A stretch of 64,000 nucleotides of DNA from Pirellulaceae bacterium (GCA_020852965.1 JADYZV010000101.1:1-64000), one strand, 5' to 3'. Counted from the first letter of the stretch, positions 26,748 to 35,396 are shown. The notes: generated from the sequence alone by a model not told the origin. Made by a program: numbers and translations.

Positions 26748-26921
26748 ATGGATGACTTCGTCTCGTTTGGAGTTTTCGGCAATGCGGCAGATGTCGACAT
26801 AGATCGACGCTTTCTTCCTCACTGGTTTCAGCCCGGCGTCGCAACGTTCATCACGTTTCGTATAGCCGACTCCATACCGCGCGAAGTGGTCGAAAAATGG
26901 AGAGCAGAATTCAGCGTGTAG
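26748..26921 (+). pseudogene. RAYT transposase N-terminal fragment, copy 2
   Basis: This is a second copy of the same leader and N-terminus (MDDFVSFGVFGNAADVDIDR...GVATFITFRIADSIPREVVEKW), roughly 90 percent identical to copy 1 by eye, with several synonymous differences. Homology ends at about 26910 (AGAGCAGAATT), and the frame stops at 26921. The break coincides with the stop codon of the sigma factor gene on the other strand (26911-26913), so the fragment abuts and probably supplied that gene's end. The catalytic part is absent. Confidence 0.8.
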
Positions 26922-27483
26922 CATCGCGAAGTTTGTCTGTTCCGCGGCGCAGGAGACCTGCGATCGAGTCTACCGTGCGGTCGCTCAGGCGAGCGATCTC
27001 GGTAACGGTTTTACCTTCGAGATAATACCAGGTCATGACTTGTCGCATGTCGCTTGGGAGTCGAGCTAAACGCTCCAAAATACGTGCAACCTCTTCAGTA
27101 CGCTGAGCCGCTTGACTGGGAGGCGTGTGGTCGGAGGCGAAACTCTGACAAGACCCGACTGTCCCTGACGGCTGGTTAGGACTCCCCGAGTACTCGCGGC
27201 GAATGTCTCTGCGCGCTGTAAAGAAGCGTTTTCTCTGATCACTCAATACGCGGGTGAGAATTCGCCGCAACCAGTTGCGGACTACCAATGGTTCCTCGAT
27301 GGCTCGCAGTTGCCCCAAACCCAGATAGGCCTTAACCATGGCTTCTTGAACGATATCGTCGGCGTCGAGCTTGGTTCGCAATTGCCGATCCAATCGCGAC
27401 TCAGCCATACGCAGTAAGCTCGGGCGGTAGGCTTCAATTCGGCCGATTCCGCCCTGGTGCGGGCGTTGCTTTTTTACATGCAT
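26911..27483 (-). CDS. ECF-type RNA polymerase sigma factor
   Basis: A sigma factor of about 190 residues. Region 2 is seen in RPSLLRMAESRLDRQLRTKLDADDIVQEAMVKAY and WLRRILTRVLSDQRKR. Region 4 is seen in LERLARLPSDMRQVMTWYYLEGKTVTEIARL followed by SDRTVDSIAGLLRRG. The ATG at 27483, with AGGCGAGAG upstream, is preferred over 27516, which adds 11 unconserved residues. It is divergent from the Ser/Thr kinase-WD40 gene beginning at 27797, a variant of the common planctomycete sigma/kinase pairing. Its stop codon is at the junction with a truncated RAYT fragment, so the C-terminus may have lost or gained a few residues. Confidence 0.87.
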   Translation of the reverse strand: MHVKKQRPHQGGIGRIEAYRPSLLRMAESRLDRQLRTKLDADDIVQEAMVKAYLGLGQLRAIEEPLVVRNWLRRILTRVLSDQRKRFFTARRDIRREYSGSPNQPSGTVGSCQSFASDHTPPSQAAQRTEEVARILERLARLPSDMRQVMTWYYLEGKTVTEIARLSDRTVDSIAGLLRRGTDKLRDATR

Positions 27484-27796
27484 TTTGGCTCTCGCCTGTA
27501 ATGGAGAGTGTTGCAACTAGTGCTTGGTCAAAGTGAAAAACGGGGCTAACACCTGTTTGAGAGTTTGACAGCTCACGAGCGTACTACTTTCTTCAGAAAA
27601 CAATTACGAAAGCTAATTTTGCGGTTGTGTGGGACAAGGCGGGCGCAAAAACAACTACAATGGCTTTCACGCGGTGAAAGGTTCATGGAGCCGATAGTCT
27701 GGCGCGACTCGCGGGCCTCGTCCACTACCATCAACCCTAAGTCTAAACATTGACAGACCAGTAGTTGTATCTTAATCATTAGTGTGGATCATTCTG
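27484..27796. other. Divergent intergenic region, sigma factor/kinase
   Basis: About 310 bases. It should contain promoters for both genes, but none is clear. A dispersed repeat lies at 27716-27767. Short frames here are not convincing genes. Confidence 0.4.
27716..27767. repeat. CCTCGTCCACTACC / AACCCTAAG dispersed repeat
   Basis: CCTCGTCCACTACC followed by TCAACCCTAAGTCTAAAC and ending CAGTAGTTG. Diverged relative of 41281-41348 and 35639-35692. Confidence 0.55.
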
Positions 27797-30700
27797 ATGT
27801 CGGATGCAAGTAGCCCGCTCGATCAAACCCCGCTCGATCAAATATCGCCCGGCGATTCGCTAGATCGATTATTAGGTCAAGTAATGACCTCGCTGGAGGA
27901 TGGCGACTGGCAAGCCCTCAAGCGGGCCGCGGCAGATTTTCCGCAGCATGCCGACGAACTCTACAAGTTCTTTAGGAATTCACGTGAGGTGCAGGCGGGC
28001 TTGGCTGGGAATGTAAACGCGGCAGAACTGAGCGATTCGTCCAAGACCATCAACGACGCGCGCACGCAGCCAGCGATGTTTGCTGACTTGCCTGAAGGGG
28101 GCCAGGACTTCGGCGAATTTGAATTGATTCGCCAATTGGGCAGTGGTGGCATGGGGACTGTCTATGAAGCCTACCATGGAAAACTCAAACGGACAGTCGC
28201 TCTGAAGCTGTCCCGTCTCCTGAACGGATTTTCGCAGGAAGACGTTGCTCGATTGCGATTCGAGTCTCAAGTGGCGGCCAGCTTGGACCATTCGAATATC
28301 GTACCGATCTTCGATAGTGGTGAATTGTGTGGTCGATACTATATCGCCATGAAAATAATCTCCGGGGGGAGTCTGAGAGAGTTGTCGCTAAGTTCTCAGT
28401 CTGTAGAGGTTACGCGGCTCGCAGCGGTTTCCGCAGCGGTGCAACACGCGCACGATCGAGGCATTTTGCATCGTGACCTAAAGCCATCCAATGTGCTCGT
28501 CGACGAACATGGTGTGCCTTTCGTGTCCGATTTTGGCTTAGCCAAACTGCTCGATTCGGATGGTGATCTAACTCGAAGCGGCGTCCGGCTGGGAACGCCG
28601 CGTTACATGTCCCCTGAGCAGTCGACCGGTGCAAAGTCGCTGACGGTCGCCTCGGACATTTATTCGTTAGGGATTATTCTTTACGAGCGAGTCGTGGGAG
28701 ATCGCTGGGCGGAAACTAGCGCTGAAGCACTTGGAGATCAGTCAAGGCGACTACTGGACGCTCGGCGGTTGCAGGCTTTGACGAAGACCTGTGATCGTCG
28801 TCTGCAGACCATTGTACGTAAGTGCCTCGAAACACTTCCGCAGGATCGCTATTCGAGCTGCCGAGATCTAGAGAGGGATCTAGAGTGTTGGCTACGGGGT
28901 GAGCCGATATCAACGCAACCCACGGGGGGGATTCAACGAGGGCTGCGTTGGCTGTGGCGACACCCTAAACAAGCGTTAGCTGGGGCTTGCTTGACGATTG
29001 CTGCATTGCTTTTCGTGTGGTTGTTCATTGACAATCTGAATACTCGAAGCCATGGACGTGTCACCGAGTATGCCAAGAATCTTGAACATGCTCGCGCGGA
29101 AATACTGGCACATCGTCCCGGATGGAAGGCTCGAGGCACCGCTGCTTTGGACCGAGCTGAAGCCATCAGTCGCCTTGAAGGCCAAACAACCGATCTGGAG
29201 TCGTTGCGCGTCGGTACACAGATCGGATTAGACGTCGGTCTGCCGCACTACTCCGTCGCGCTGGAGAATACCCGTGTTGTCCGTTTTCATCCGAGCAAGC
29301 CGTGGTTGCTGATTGCCCAAAAACACGCCAGCGAAGTCAATGGTCCTGCTGCCATTCTCATCGTCGAATCGGCGACAGGGAATCATCTCCACGAGCTGGC
29401 GGTGGATGATGCAAATACAGATGCCGAGAATGGTGTTACGGATATCACTTTTACCCCCGACGGTCGATGGATGTTGGTAGTTTCACGCGCATCCAATTTA
29501 CTCATTTACGACTCCGATTTGCCGGCGGCAACGGCCCCCGATGATCAAATTGGATTAGGCGACTTTGCCTTGATGCGAGTTGTAGCGTTGCGCAGTGGAT
29601 ATGTCGTCGTCCTAGGGAGGGCTCATGGCGGAAGTTCACGCTTGTGGACCCTGTCGACGACTGATTGGAGCATTGCAGTAACTCGAGATTTCCCAGATGG
29701 GCTTGCGGATATTGAAGCGGCAGACGATCTCAACAGCGTCATTCTCAGCGAGGCTGGGCGAGTGCAAATTGCGAATCCCGCGACCCTTGAGACGACTGGG
29801 TTTATTCCTGAGGTGCCCCATGGAAGCTTGACGTATCGTGACGGTTGGTTGGCCATCTATCATCAGGACGGGGTCCATCTTGTCGATGTGGTTACTGGCC
29901 ACAGTATTGGACCTTTGGCACCCCCTCCGAGCGGATTTCCAACAACGCGCTGGGACTCGCCAATCGCTTTCTCCGAGTCGGGGGAGCTTCTGGCCGTGGC
30001 AGACAATCAACGCAATCAGGTGCATTTTTGGTCGACTACCGATCTTGCCTATGTTCAATCGACAGCAGTGATCGACTCGCAGTTCAATAATATATGTTTC
30101 GATTTTTCCGCTGACAGTTTAATGGCGGCTTCGGCTGGTGGTCATACCGCAGTAAATCAACTTCAAGCCACGGCGCTGCGTCCAATACTTCACGAAAGCG
30201 GAGTACTTCGTGACGTCGCGCTGGCGCGAGATCGACACTCGTTGGTAACGCTCAGGGAAACACAGCGCCAAGTGGGCAGAGTGGAAACCTACCGCTTGGC
30301 GGGCGAAGCTTTGCAGCGGGACAGTGATTTTACCATTGCGGGGCTCCCCGACTACCATCAGCCGCACATCGACATATCGAGCGATGGCAGCCAAATCGCG
30401 GTGCTCAGCCATGAACCGAGATTCGTAGCCCGCATCCTACAATACTCTCGCGACGGCACGCATCTCGCGACTCGTGGGCCCTTGGCTGGTTTCCGAAATA
30501 TGGCATTCGCGCCTGACCAGCAGCTTTTGGCGTCGAGCACACCAAGTCTCGTTAGCTGGGCTAGCCAAGTTGACGCGCCACCGTGGCAATGGGCGCGCAG
30601 GCTTCCCATTGAAAACGCGCGCGGCGCTGCGAAATTCAGCTTCATCCTACCGATCGGCCCAGGCCGAGTCGTTTTGGGAGATGAAGTTGGTAGTCTGGTT

Positions 30701-31147
30701 GTCCTGCGCTACGGTGCATCTACGGTCGTCGAGTTCGACGTGACATTGGGCGACGCACCGATTCGCGCCGCTGCATTTCACTCACCGACATCTCTCCTGG
30801 TGGTCGGCGATGGACAGGGAGATCTATATGTAATGGATATCAGCGCGCGTCCATTGCAGCCAGTGCGAGTGGAAGCTCATTGGTCGGGGGTATCATGCCT
30901 GGCGTGGACAGCATGTGCCCATTTGATCAGCGCGGGACTCGATCAAACCATTCGCTATTGGCAGGTAGACGACCTACTACAACCGCCGCGATGCGTACTC
31001 GAGTTCCCTTTGCGCAGCAATGTACGGAAGTTATTTCCCGATTTAAATAACAATGCGAATGATCCTGTTCACGATTTGATTTTGTTCCGGGAAGGCACCT
31101 ATGCATTGGAGCGATTGGAACTCGAACGTCAGCTTTTGCGACCGTAG
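27797..31147 (+). CDS. Membrane Ser/Thr protein kinase with WD40-like C-terminus
   Basis: A Hanks-type kinase of about 1116 residues. An N-terminal stretch of about 105 residues precedes the kinase domain: GSGGMG loop (115-120), TVALKLS with Lys137, HRDLKPSN with Asp227, DFG at 245-247 and GTPRYMSPEQ. A transmembrane segment (ALAGACLTIAALLFVWLFI, about 393-411) follows. The C-terminal ~700 residues form WD40-like blades, for example VTDITFTPDGRWMLVVSR, PIAFSESGELLAVADNQ and VSCLAWTACAHLISAGLDQT then IRYWQVDDL. The topology puts the kinase inside and the propeller outside, unless the protein is reversed. An in-frame GTG at 27782 is an alternative start, and no clear ribosome binding site is seen for either. 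The divergent sigma factor is the likely partner. Confidence 0.9.
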   Translation: MSDASSPLDQTPLDQISPGDSLDRLLGQVMTSLEDGDWQALKRAAADFPQHADELYKFFRNSREVQAGLAGNVNAAELSDSSKTINDARTQPAMFADLPEGGQDFGEFELIRQLGSGGMGTVYEAYHGKLKRTVALKLSRLLNGFSQEDVARLRFESQVAASLDHSNIVPIFDSGELCGRYYIAMKIISGGSLRELSLSSQSVEVTRLAAVSAAVQHAHDRGILHRDLKPSNVLVDEHGVPFVSDFGLAKLLDSDGDLTRSGVRLGTPRYMSPEQSTGAKSLTVASDIYSLGIILYERVVGDRWAETSAEALGDQSRRLLDARRLQALTKTCDRRLQTIVRKCLETLPQDRYSSCRDLERDLECWLRGEPISTQPTGGIQRGLRWLWRHPKQALAGACLTIAALLFVWLFIDNLNTRSHGRVTEYAKNLEHARAEILAHRPGWKARGTAALDRAEAISRLEGQTTDLESLRVGTQIGLDVGLPHYSVALENTRVVRFHPSKPWLLIAQKHASEVNGPAAILIVESATGNHLHELAVDDANTDAENGVTDITFTPDGRWMLVVSRASNLLIYDSDLPAATAPDDQIGLGDFALMRVVALRSGYVVVLGRAHGGSSRLWTLSTTDWSIAVTRDFPDGLADIEAADDLNSVILSEAGRVQIANPATLETTGFIPEVPHGSLTYRDGWLAIYHQDGVHLVDVVTGHSIGPLAPPPSGFPTTRWDSPIAFSESGELLAVADNQRNQVHFWSTTDLAYVQSTAVIDSQFNNICFDFSADSLMAASAGGHTAVNQLQATALRPILHESGVLRDVALARDRHSLVTLRETQRQVGRVETYRLAGEALQRDSDFTIAGLPDYHQPHIDISSDGSQIAVLSHEPRFVARILQYSRDGTHLATRGPLAGFRNMAFAPDQQLLASSTPSLVSWASQVDAPPWQWARRLPIENARGAAKFSFILPIGPGRVVLGDEVGSLVVLRYGASTVVEFDVTLGDAPIRAAAFHSPTSLLVVGDGQGDLYVMDISARPLQPVRVEAHWSGVSCLAWTACAHLISAGLDQTIRYWQVDDLLQPPRCVLEFPLRSNVRKLFPDLNNNANDPVHDLILFREGTYALERLELERQLLRP

Positions 31148-31668
31148 CCGACTCTTCTTGTCCGAAATTGAATCGCGAAGGCTAGAATGCACAGGCAAGC
31201 CAATGCGTTTGGCTCGGGCACTCCGATAGGCCGAAACTCGCCGCGAAATTCCCAGCTTATAATATCGTGATTTCCGTAGCCACTTCCTGTTGCCGACGTA
31301 AATCCAACGAACGCTTCGTTTTGATTCAGGACGCTCGGAAGATCAACGTTGAGCGAAAGCTGAGAATTTTCAGGCCGTACAGTCAATTGCGACCAGCGCG
31401 TTTCAAGCAGACTGGACGCCCCGTTGTAGTCGATCCAGACATTCCATATTGAGGCGTTATTGAAGCGACTCGGTTCGACCGCTGTTGCGACAGATGCGAT
31501 ATTCCCATCGAGGTCGATCCCCACATGATTGCCGTTCGGGTCGCCATAGTTGGGGCCATTATCGTACGTATCTCGAAGCTTGTTACCAAAGTAGCGGGCA
31601 TACTCCGTACAACTTAGCCACGGAGGGTCTGGGTATTGCGCGCAGTCGGTCGGTATTGCGGACGGCAC
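31129..31668 (-). pseudogene. PEP-CTERM protein with L-type lectin-like domain, 5' truncated
   Basis: The C-terminus (VPEPNALACLCILAFAIQF then RTRR) is a PEP-CTERM sorting signal: VPEP, hydrophobic helix, basic end. Upstream, NHVGIDLDGNIASVATA, ASIWNVWIDYNG and LNQNEAFVGFTSATGSG followed by HDIISWEF match the C-terminal half of legume/L-type lectin domains. The N-terminal half of the lectin fold and the signal peptide are missing. The frame is closed by a TAA about 15 bases upstream of a GTG at 31668. It therefore looks like a 5'-deleted gene, although translation from GTG is possible. PEP-CTERM proteins are exported and handled by an exosortase, which is not encoded here. The gene converges on and slightly overlaps the kinase gene end. 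Confidence 0.75.
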
Positions 31669-31711
31669 AAGAAACCGTCGCGGTTAAGTTCAGAGCGGTC
31701 GGAATTGGTAT

Positions 31712-32707
31712 TCATAGGGGGCACATGCCGCGCCACAAAATGGCACCATTTGCCGAGGTTACTTCGATATTGCGAAACGTTGCCTGGGCGCCTTTGTGGA
31801 GGTAAAGTCCTACGCGGCCGCTCTTGATCAGTGGATTCTTAGACTGGCAGACTTCTTCTTGGTCAAAGCTGACTGTGACCGTATCGCCGGAGTGCTTCAC
31901 CTGCAGCGTGTGCCACTGGCCGACATTGTTGCTGACACGGTTTGGCATCCAACGTCGCGCTAGATCACGGTGTGCGCTGACGCCATCGGAATATGGCAGA
32001 AGATCTAGATGATTGATTCCATCGTCTCTGCCAATATCGAAAACCCAGCGTTCTTTGTTTAAACGGCGCGTCACCATACTGATCGGGCTGGGTATTTCGC
32101 TTTTGTACTCCACCGAAAATACGATGTCTTTCCAGTCGGTTGCACCAAAGTACAGTTCGGCTGCTTTGTCTCGCCTGGCTGAGCCGATCAGCTCGTTGCC
32201 GACAATTTTCCAATCCCCAATCTTCTCGACCGGTGGTGTGGAAACCATGCGCTCGTACAGGCCAGACGCATCCGACTCGAACTTATCAATCAGTTCGATG
32301 AGCTCTTTCGCGCGTTCGTCAAAACGACCTGATCGGTCGCTGAGGTATTCGTCGCGTGACGACAGGAGGACGATACGGTAGGCCGTTCGGGCCAACATGA
32401 CTTGTGTAAGGATACGTTCGGAGGTGTAGGGTGCGAAATCTATGTTTGCCGCCAAATTTTGCTTCCGACTCCCGATGTCGGCGAGCATTTCGAGTGTTTC
32501 CTGGGAAGGAATTCGACGCAACTTAACTTCCAAATTGTCCAGCTCGCGCGTAGCCTGCTTTACCAATCCATCGATTCGTGAGTCGTATTTTCTTTTTGCT
32601 GAGCTCAATCGCGATTCGATTGTGGCATCCGTTTCGACCGCTCGACTATCGAACGGGAGATTGAGCACCAAACCTGCAGCCATAAGCGGAAGCATTACCA
32701 ACTTCAT
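31712..32707 (-). CDS. Secreted DUF1080/concanavalin-like domain protein
   Basis: A 331-residue protein with a signal peptide (MKLVMLPLMAAGLVLNLPF, cleavage near SRA). Residues 25-160 are charged and helical (possible coiled coil: SRLSSAKRKYDSRIDGLVK, TRELDNLEVKLRRI). The C-terminal half is a concanavalin-like beta-sandwich of the 3-keto-disaccharide hydrolase (DUF1080) type: IGDWKIVGNELIGS, DWKDIVFSVEYKS, GQWHTLQVKHSGDTVTVSFD and SGRVGLYLHKGAQATFRNIEV. Such domains bind or cleave sugars, but activity cannot be inferred here. The GAAAACTCCAGTG upstream is not a strong ribosome site. The upstream stretch 32708-32937 shows nothing further. Confidence 0.8.
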   Translation of the reverse strand: MKLVMLPLMAAGLVLNLPFDSRAVETDATIESRLSSAKRKYDSRIDGLVKQATRELDNLEVKLRRIPSQETLEMLADIGSRKQNLAANIDFAPYTSERILTQVMLARTAYRIVLLSSRDEYLSDRSGRFDERAKELIELIDKFESDASGLYERMVSTPPVEKIGDWKIVGNELIGSARRDKAAELYFGATDWKDIVFSVEYKSEIPSPISMVTRRLNKERWVFDIGRDDGINHLDLLPYSDGVSAHRDLARRWMPNRVSNNVGQWHTLQVKHSGDTVTVSFDQEEVCQSKNPLIKSGRVGLYLHKGAQATFRNIEVTSANGAILWRGMCPL

Positions 32708-32937
32708 TGAGAAAACTCCAGTGTTGCAATTTCCCTCAAACTTAGAGTTGCTATTGTTTCAATCATGATATTCCTCATGGTGTTCTCGAGTAGGCGTTTT
32801 GGCTCGATGTGTAACAAGCTGTACTCCCGATCGGATGTGTCGAAAGTCCGACTCGGTGTTCTGCAATAAAAAAGTCATGTCACACAAACGACTCACCATC
32901 AAGCCATGAGGTACTTGGTTCTGGATTCACGTTCGCG

Positions 32938-33030
32938 TCAGTTGTGTCGTTGTGTTCGCGCCATGCAAAATAAGGGAAAAATTGCAACAAGAATAGCAAC
33001 AGCAGATGGTTCTGGTACGGCGGTTGCGGT
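32938..33030 (-). pseudogene. PEP-CTERM tail remnant
   Basis: The last ~30 codons encode ATAVPEPSAVAILVAIFPLF and CMARTQR, a typical PEP-CTERM sorting signal. In the same frame the upstream codons (VPERLKNLANILKPLK...) belong to an unrelated segment shared with 35700-35753 and with the end of the neighbouring gene. It is thus a decapitated PEP-CTERM gene joined to other DNA. Confidence 0.65.
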
Positions 33031-33130
33031 TGCAGCAATGCTAAATCCGATTAAGCTACCATGATCTTCACGCAGAGCTTTGGAAAGTTGAGGCCGCCGT
33101 GCTGCCCACGGTATGTCGATCGATCGTTTG

Positions 33131-33184
33131 GCCAATTTTAGTGGCTTTAGAATGTTGGCTAGATTTTTCAGGCGTTCAGGGACG
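33131..33184. repeat. Duplicated segment, left end (copy A)
   Basis: GCCAATTTTAGTGGC to TTCAGGGACG. About 43 of 54 positions match 35700-35753 in the same orientation. In this copy the two conserved ends (here and 34332-34372) enclose a gene; in the other copy the gene is missing. Confidence 0.7.
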
Positions 33185-34303
33185 GCAATCGTTGGACGGT
33201 TTGGCTCGCCGTTTTCTGGGGTTTTGGATCCAATGGCGAGCTTTGCCAATGGCAGCTAAAAATGATTTTGCACCAGGCTGGTCGACCGTGAACTCATACA
33301 ATTCGGCCCCAGCTCGGACCTGTTTTTGATCGGGAACCCGCTCGTGGCCGCAGGCTTCGAGCCTAGAACGTCCGATATTGGTCATGGCAAAGCTTAGGCT
33401 GCGCAAGTCGGATTCGCCGCCGATCGGTACACAATGTGCGAGCTGGGCTAGGAAGCAGCCTACAACCGCCCGCGTGCTGGCCTGGTGATACTTGGCTGGC
33501 AAGCGATAGGCGTACTCCGTCCCGCCAAACGTCAGGAAACGATTGCTTGTCGCGACGATGTCTCCCGCGCGGAGGTCTAGCTCAAGCTGTCTTCCCGTTC
33601 GAATGCGCTGATAAGCCGATTCGGTGATCGGCAATAAACATGTCATGCCGCACCGCCGCTCGGTCAGGTCGAAGGCGGTCATACATGTCAGGCGATTGAC
33701 TCGCCACCACTCTACCATGAGATCGGGAATGTTCGATTCGTATCCCAGGCAGTTTCTTTGTAGCGAAGCTTCTAATAGCAGTTCGTGGTCGTGGAGGTTT
33801 CCTTCCGGATTTTGCTCTTTCAGTACTTGCCACCCCAATGCCAATTGCATTTCGCGCGCAGCCTGCCGCACATCTTGCTCGCTGTCCAAGTAGGATCGCT
33901 CGTGGACCACGTATTCGCGATTGTTCGATAGCCACAAAACCAAACGGTCCCAGCCATGCTGGAAAACGTCATGCTGGGCCAGGCACAGATGTTGTGGTGC
34001 CTGCGTGGTAAATCGAATGAATTCGTGAGGTTCCATCTCCAGCCAAGCGGCCACCGCTTCGAGCATCCCATCGGAAAACGGCCCTCGCTTTTTGCTGGTT
34101 AGCGAAGCGAATTCTGCTTTTTCAAATGGGAATTGAACTGCCAATTGCCTCAGCGAGTCGCGGGTGGGGAGCCGTTTCCCTTGTGCGGCGCACAAAACGG
34201 AGAGAGGCTCGCGCAATTGGTAGTAGTGTCGACCTTCCATTTTTGGGCAATTTGCAGAGTGATAGTGAATGGCGGGCGTACGGTCCGGTGCCGAGCGTGC
34301 CAC
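33176..34303 (-). CDS. Unrecognised protein with possible XRE-like and GNAT-like parts
   Basis: A 375-residue protein I do not firmly recognise. An early segment (SLRQLAVQFPFEKAEFASL, then GPFSDGMLEAVAAWLEMEPHE) has the spacing of an XRE-type helix-turn-helix. The central part resembles GNAT acyltransferase-like proteins (MTAFDLTERRCGMTCLLPI, RAVVGCFLAQL, LSFAMTNIGRSRLEACGHER, GAELYEF). The GTG at 34303 is uncertain; an internal ATG at 34240 is an alternative. Near the end, a second frame continues as TPENGEPNRPTIAVPERLKN, and a related stretch at 35700 also encodes VPERLK, so a frameshift may have replaced the true C-terminus. The gene is bracketed by short sequences that are also found at 35700-35902 without the gene. 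Function unknown. Confidence 0.55.
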   Translation of the reverse strand: MARSAPDRTPAIHYHSANCPKMEGRHYYQLREPLSVLCAAQGKRLPTRDSLRQLAVQFPFEKAEFASLTSKKRGPFSDGMLEAVAAWLEMEPHEFIRFTTQAPQHLCLAQHDVFQHGWDRLVLWLSNNREYVVHERSYLDSEQDVRQAAREMQLALGWQVLKEQNPEGNLHDHELLLEASLQRNCLGYESNIPDLMVEWWRVNRLTCMTAFDLTERRCGMTCLLPITESAYQRIRTGRQLELDLRAGDIVATSNRFLTFGGTEYAYRLPAKYHQASTRAVVGCFLAQLAHCVPIGGESDLRSLSFAMTNIGRSRLEACGHERVPDQKQVRAGAELYEFTVDQPGAKSFLAAIGKARHWIQNPRKRRAKPSNDCRP

Positions 34304-34331
34304 GTGGGCAAGCGAAAAAAGCAGCTACGAC

Positions 34332-34372
34332 ATTAAAGACGACATTTGGCTGAAAACTGTCGCCATTTCTCA
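34332..34372. repeat. Duplicated segment, right end (copy A)
   Basis: The stretch AAAGACGACATTTGGC to CATTTCTCA matches 35865-35902 at about 29 of 38 positions, same orientation. It lies upstream of the gene at 33176-34303. Confidence 0.6.
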
Positions 34373-34474
34373 CCGACTAGGAGGATTTTTTCGAGAAAAG
34401 CGATATGACAAAGTAGCTATGTGAATTCCGAGACTCCGTATTTCGATTTCTGTAACCGTCCACGGATTTGCAAG

Positions 34475-34621
34475 ATAGTCGCTGATCGCTCCGCCGGTCA
34501 GTTGCTTAAGATAGTCGCCAATCTTTCCGCCGATCAGTTGCTTGGGCGTTTCACGTAACCGATGACGCTTCCGATGCGCTATTCGGGAAGAGCACTGATC
34601 GGCGGAGCGATCAGCGACTAT
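34475..34621. repeat. Tandem plus inverted GGCGGAGCGATCAG repeat
   Basis: Two adjacent 36-base direct copies (34475-34510 and 34511-34546, starting ATAGTCGC and containing TCCGCCG(A/G)TCAGTTGCTT) are followed by an inverse copy at 34594-34621 (ACTGATCGGCGGAGC then GATCAGCGACTAT). The first and last can pair almost perfectly. A relative is at 7408-7431. This fills most of a 400-base gene-free gap (34304-34707). Confidence 0.85.
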
Positions 34622-34707
34622 CGCGTAAACGGCTATAGGCACAGAAACACGGAGGCACAGAGAGATATGCTGTTCCCAATGGGAAAAGTGATACTTCGAA
34701 TCAAGTA

Positions 34708-34917
34708 TCAAGCATCGACGAGCCCACGCGCTTCATCGCGTAAGCGACGCAGGATGCGGGATTTCGCGAGCAGCACCGAATTCAACGACTCAATCTGTTG
34801 TTCGACGAAAGAGGCTACTTTTTCTTCGACCTGCGGTGGAAGCTTTCCGGCGACGAAATCCTTCAACAGCGATTGATTGAAGACTAGCTTTTCAGGTTTT
34901 GGGGCATTGGGTGGCAT
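34708..34917 (-). CDS. Small hypothetical protein
   Basis: A 69-residue frame beginning MPPNAPKPEKLVFNQSLLKD. Its middle FVAGKLPPQVEEKVASFVEQ resembles the helix seen at the start of anti-sigma-like or kinase-associated proteins (FxxGxLxxxxxxxVxxHL), followed by a charged C-terminal helix (SRILRRLRDEARGL). It lies 32 bases downstream of the next gene on the same strand and could be translated with it. No strong ribosome binding site is visible. Its reality is supported only by composition and position. Function unknown. Confidence 0.45.
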   Translation of the reverse strand: MPPNAPKPEKLVFNQSLLKDFVAGKLPPQVEEKVASFVEQQIESLNSVLLAKSRILRRLRDEARGLVDA

Positions 34918-34949
34918 AGTCTTGCATTCGAGGGTTGCACCCTTTGATT

Positions 34950-35396
34950 CTAAACGGTTACTCGGTTCTGAAGCTTGGGTAGGTCACCTTGGTAACCCTC
35001 GGCCCTTGGCGACCTTGGTTGTTTCAACGGACGAGTTCTGAGGGCTAGAATACGGTGTATGGCGATGCCGTAGGCAACGATACTCCCAGCGACAAAGCAA
35101 CCGGCGGCTTGGGGACTGGCTAGTCCGAGCATTCCTATGATGCCCCCAGAAAAGACCGCGATTCCAGCTGACGAAACCATGTCTCGACAGGCTCGCGTGC
35201 ATTCGCTACTTCGAACTAGCGCGAGTCTCACGTTCATCGTGGCTGACGATTCGTCAATGTCGGGTTGGAGGCCGGCTGAAATAGATACTGCCTGCTGAGC
35301 GGATTCATCGACTACTAAACACGCGCGCTGGGGGTCTGCAAAGTTTGTGTTCAAGGTGGTTGGGTGGAATTGAGACTGCGAACATGTTGATTGCAT
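34950..35396 (-). CDS. Hypothetical protein with two hydrophobic segments
   Basis: A 148-residue protein with no family I recognise. GGAAG lies upstream of the ATG at suitable spacing. Residues 1-70 are polar. A pair of hydrophobic stretches, SSAGIAVFSGGIIGMLGLAS and AAGCFVAGSIVAYGIAIHRI, could form a membrane hairpin, and the C-terminus is basic and Pro-rich. It is upstream of the 69-residue gene on the same strand. Possibly an inner-membrane protein. The surrounding area is decayed and repeat-rich, so it may be a remnant. Confidence 0.45.
   Translation of the reverse strand: MQSTCSQSQFHPTTLNTNFADPQRACLVVDESAQQAVSISAGLQPDIDESSATMNVRLALVRSSECTRACRDMVSSAGIAVFSGGIIGMLGLASPQAAGCFVAGSIVAYGIAIHRILALRTRPLKQPRSPRAEGYQGDLPKLQNRVTV

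Noticed and set aside
27565-27779. Short frames on both strands in the sigma/kinase intergenic region
   Set aside because: They overlap each other and a dispersed repeat and have no supporting motif; this is more likely a regulatory region.
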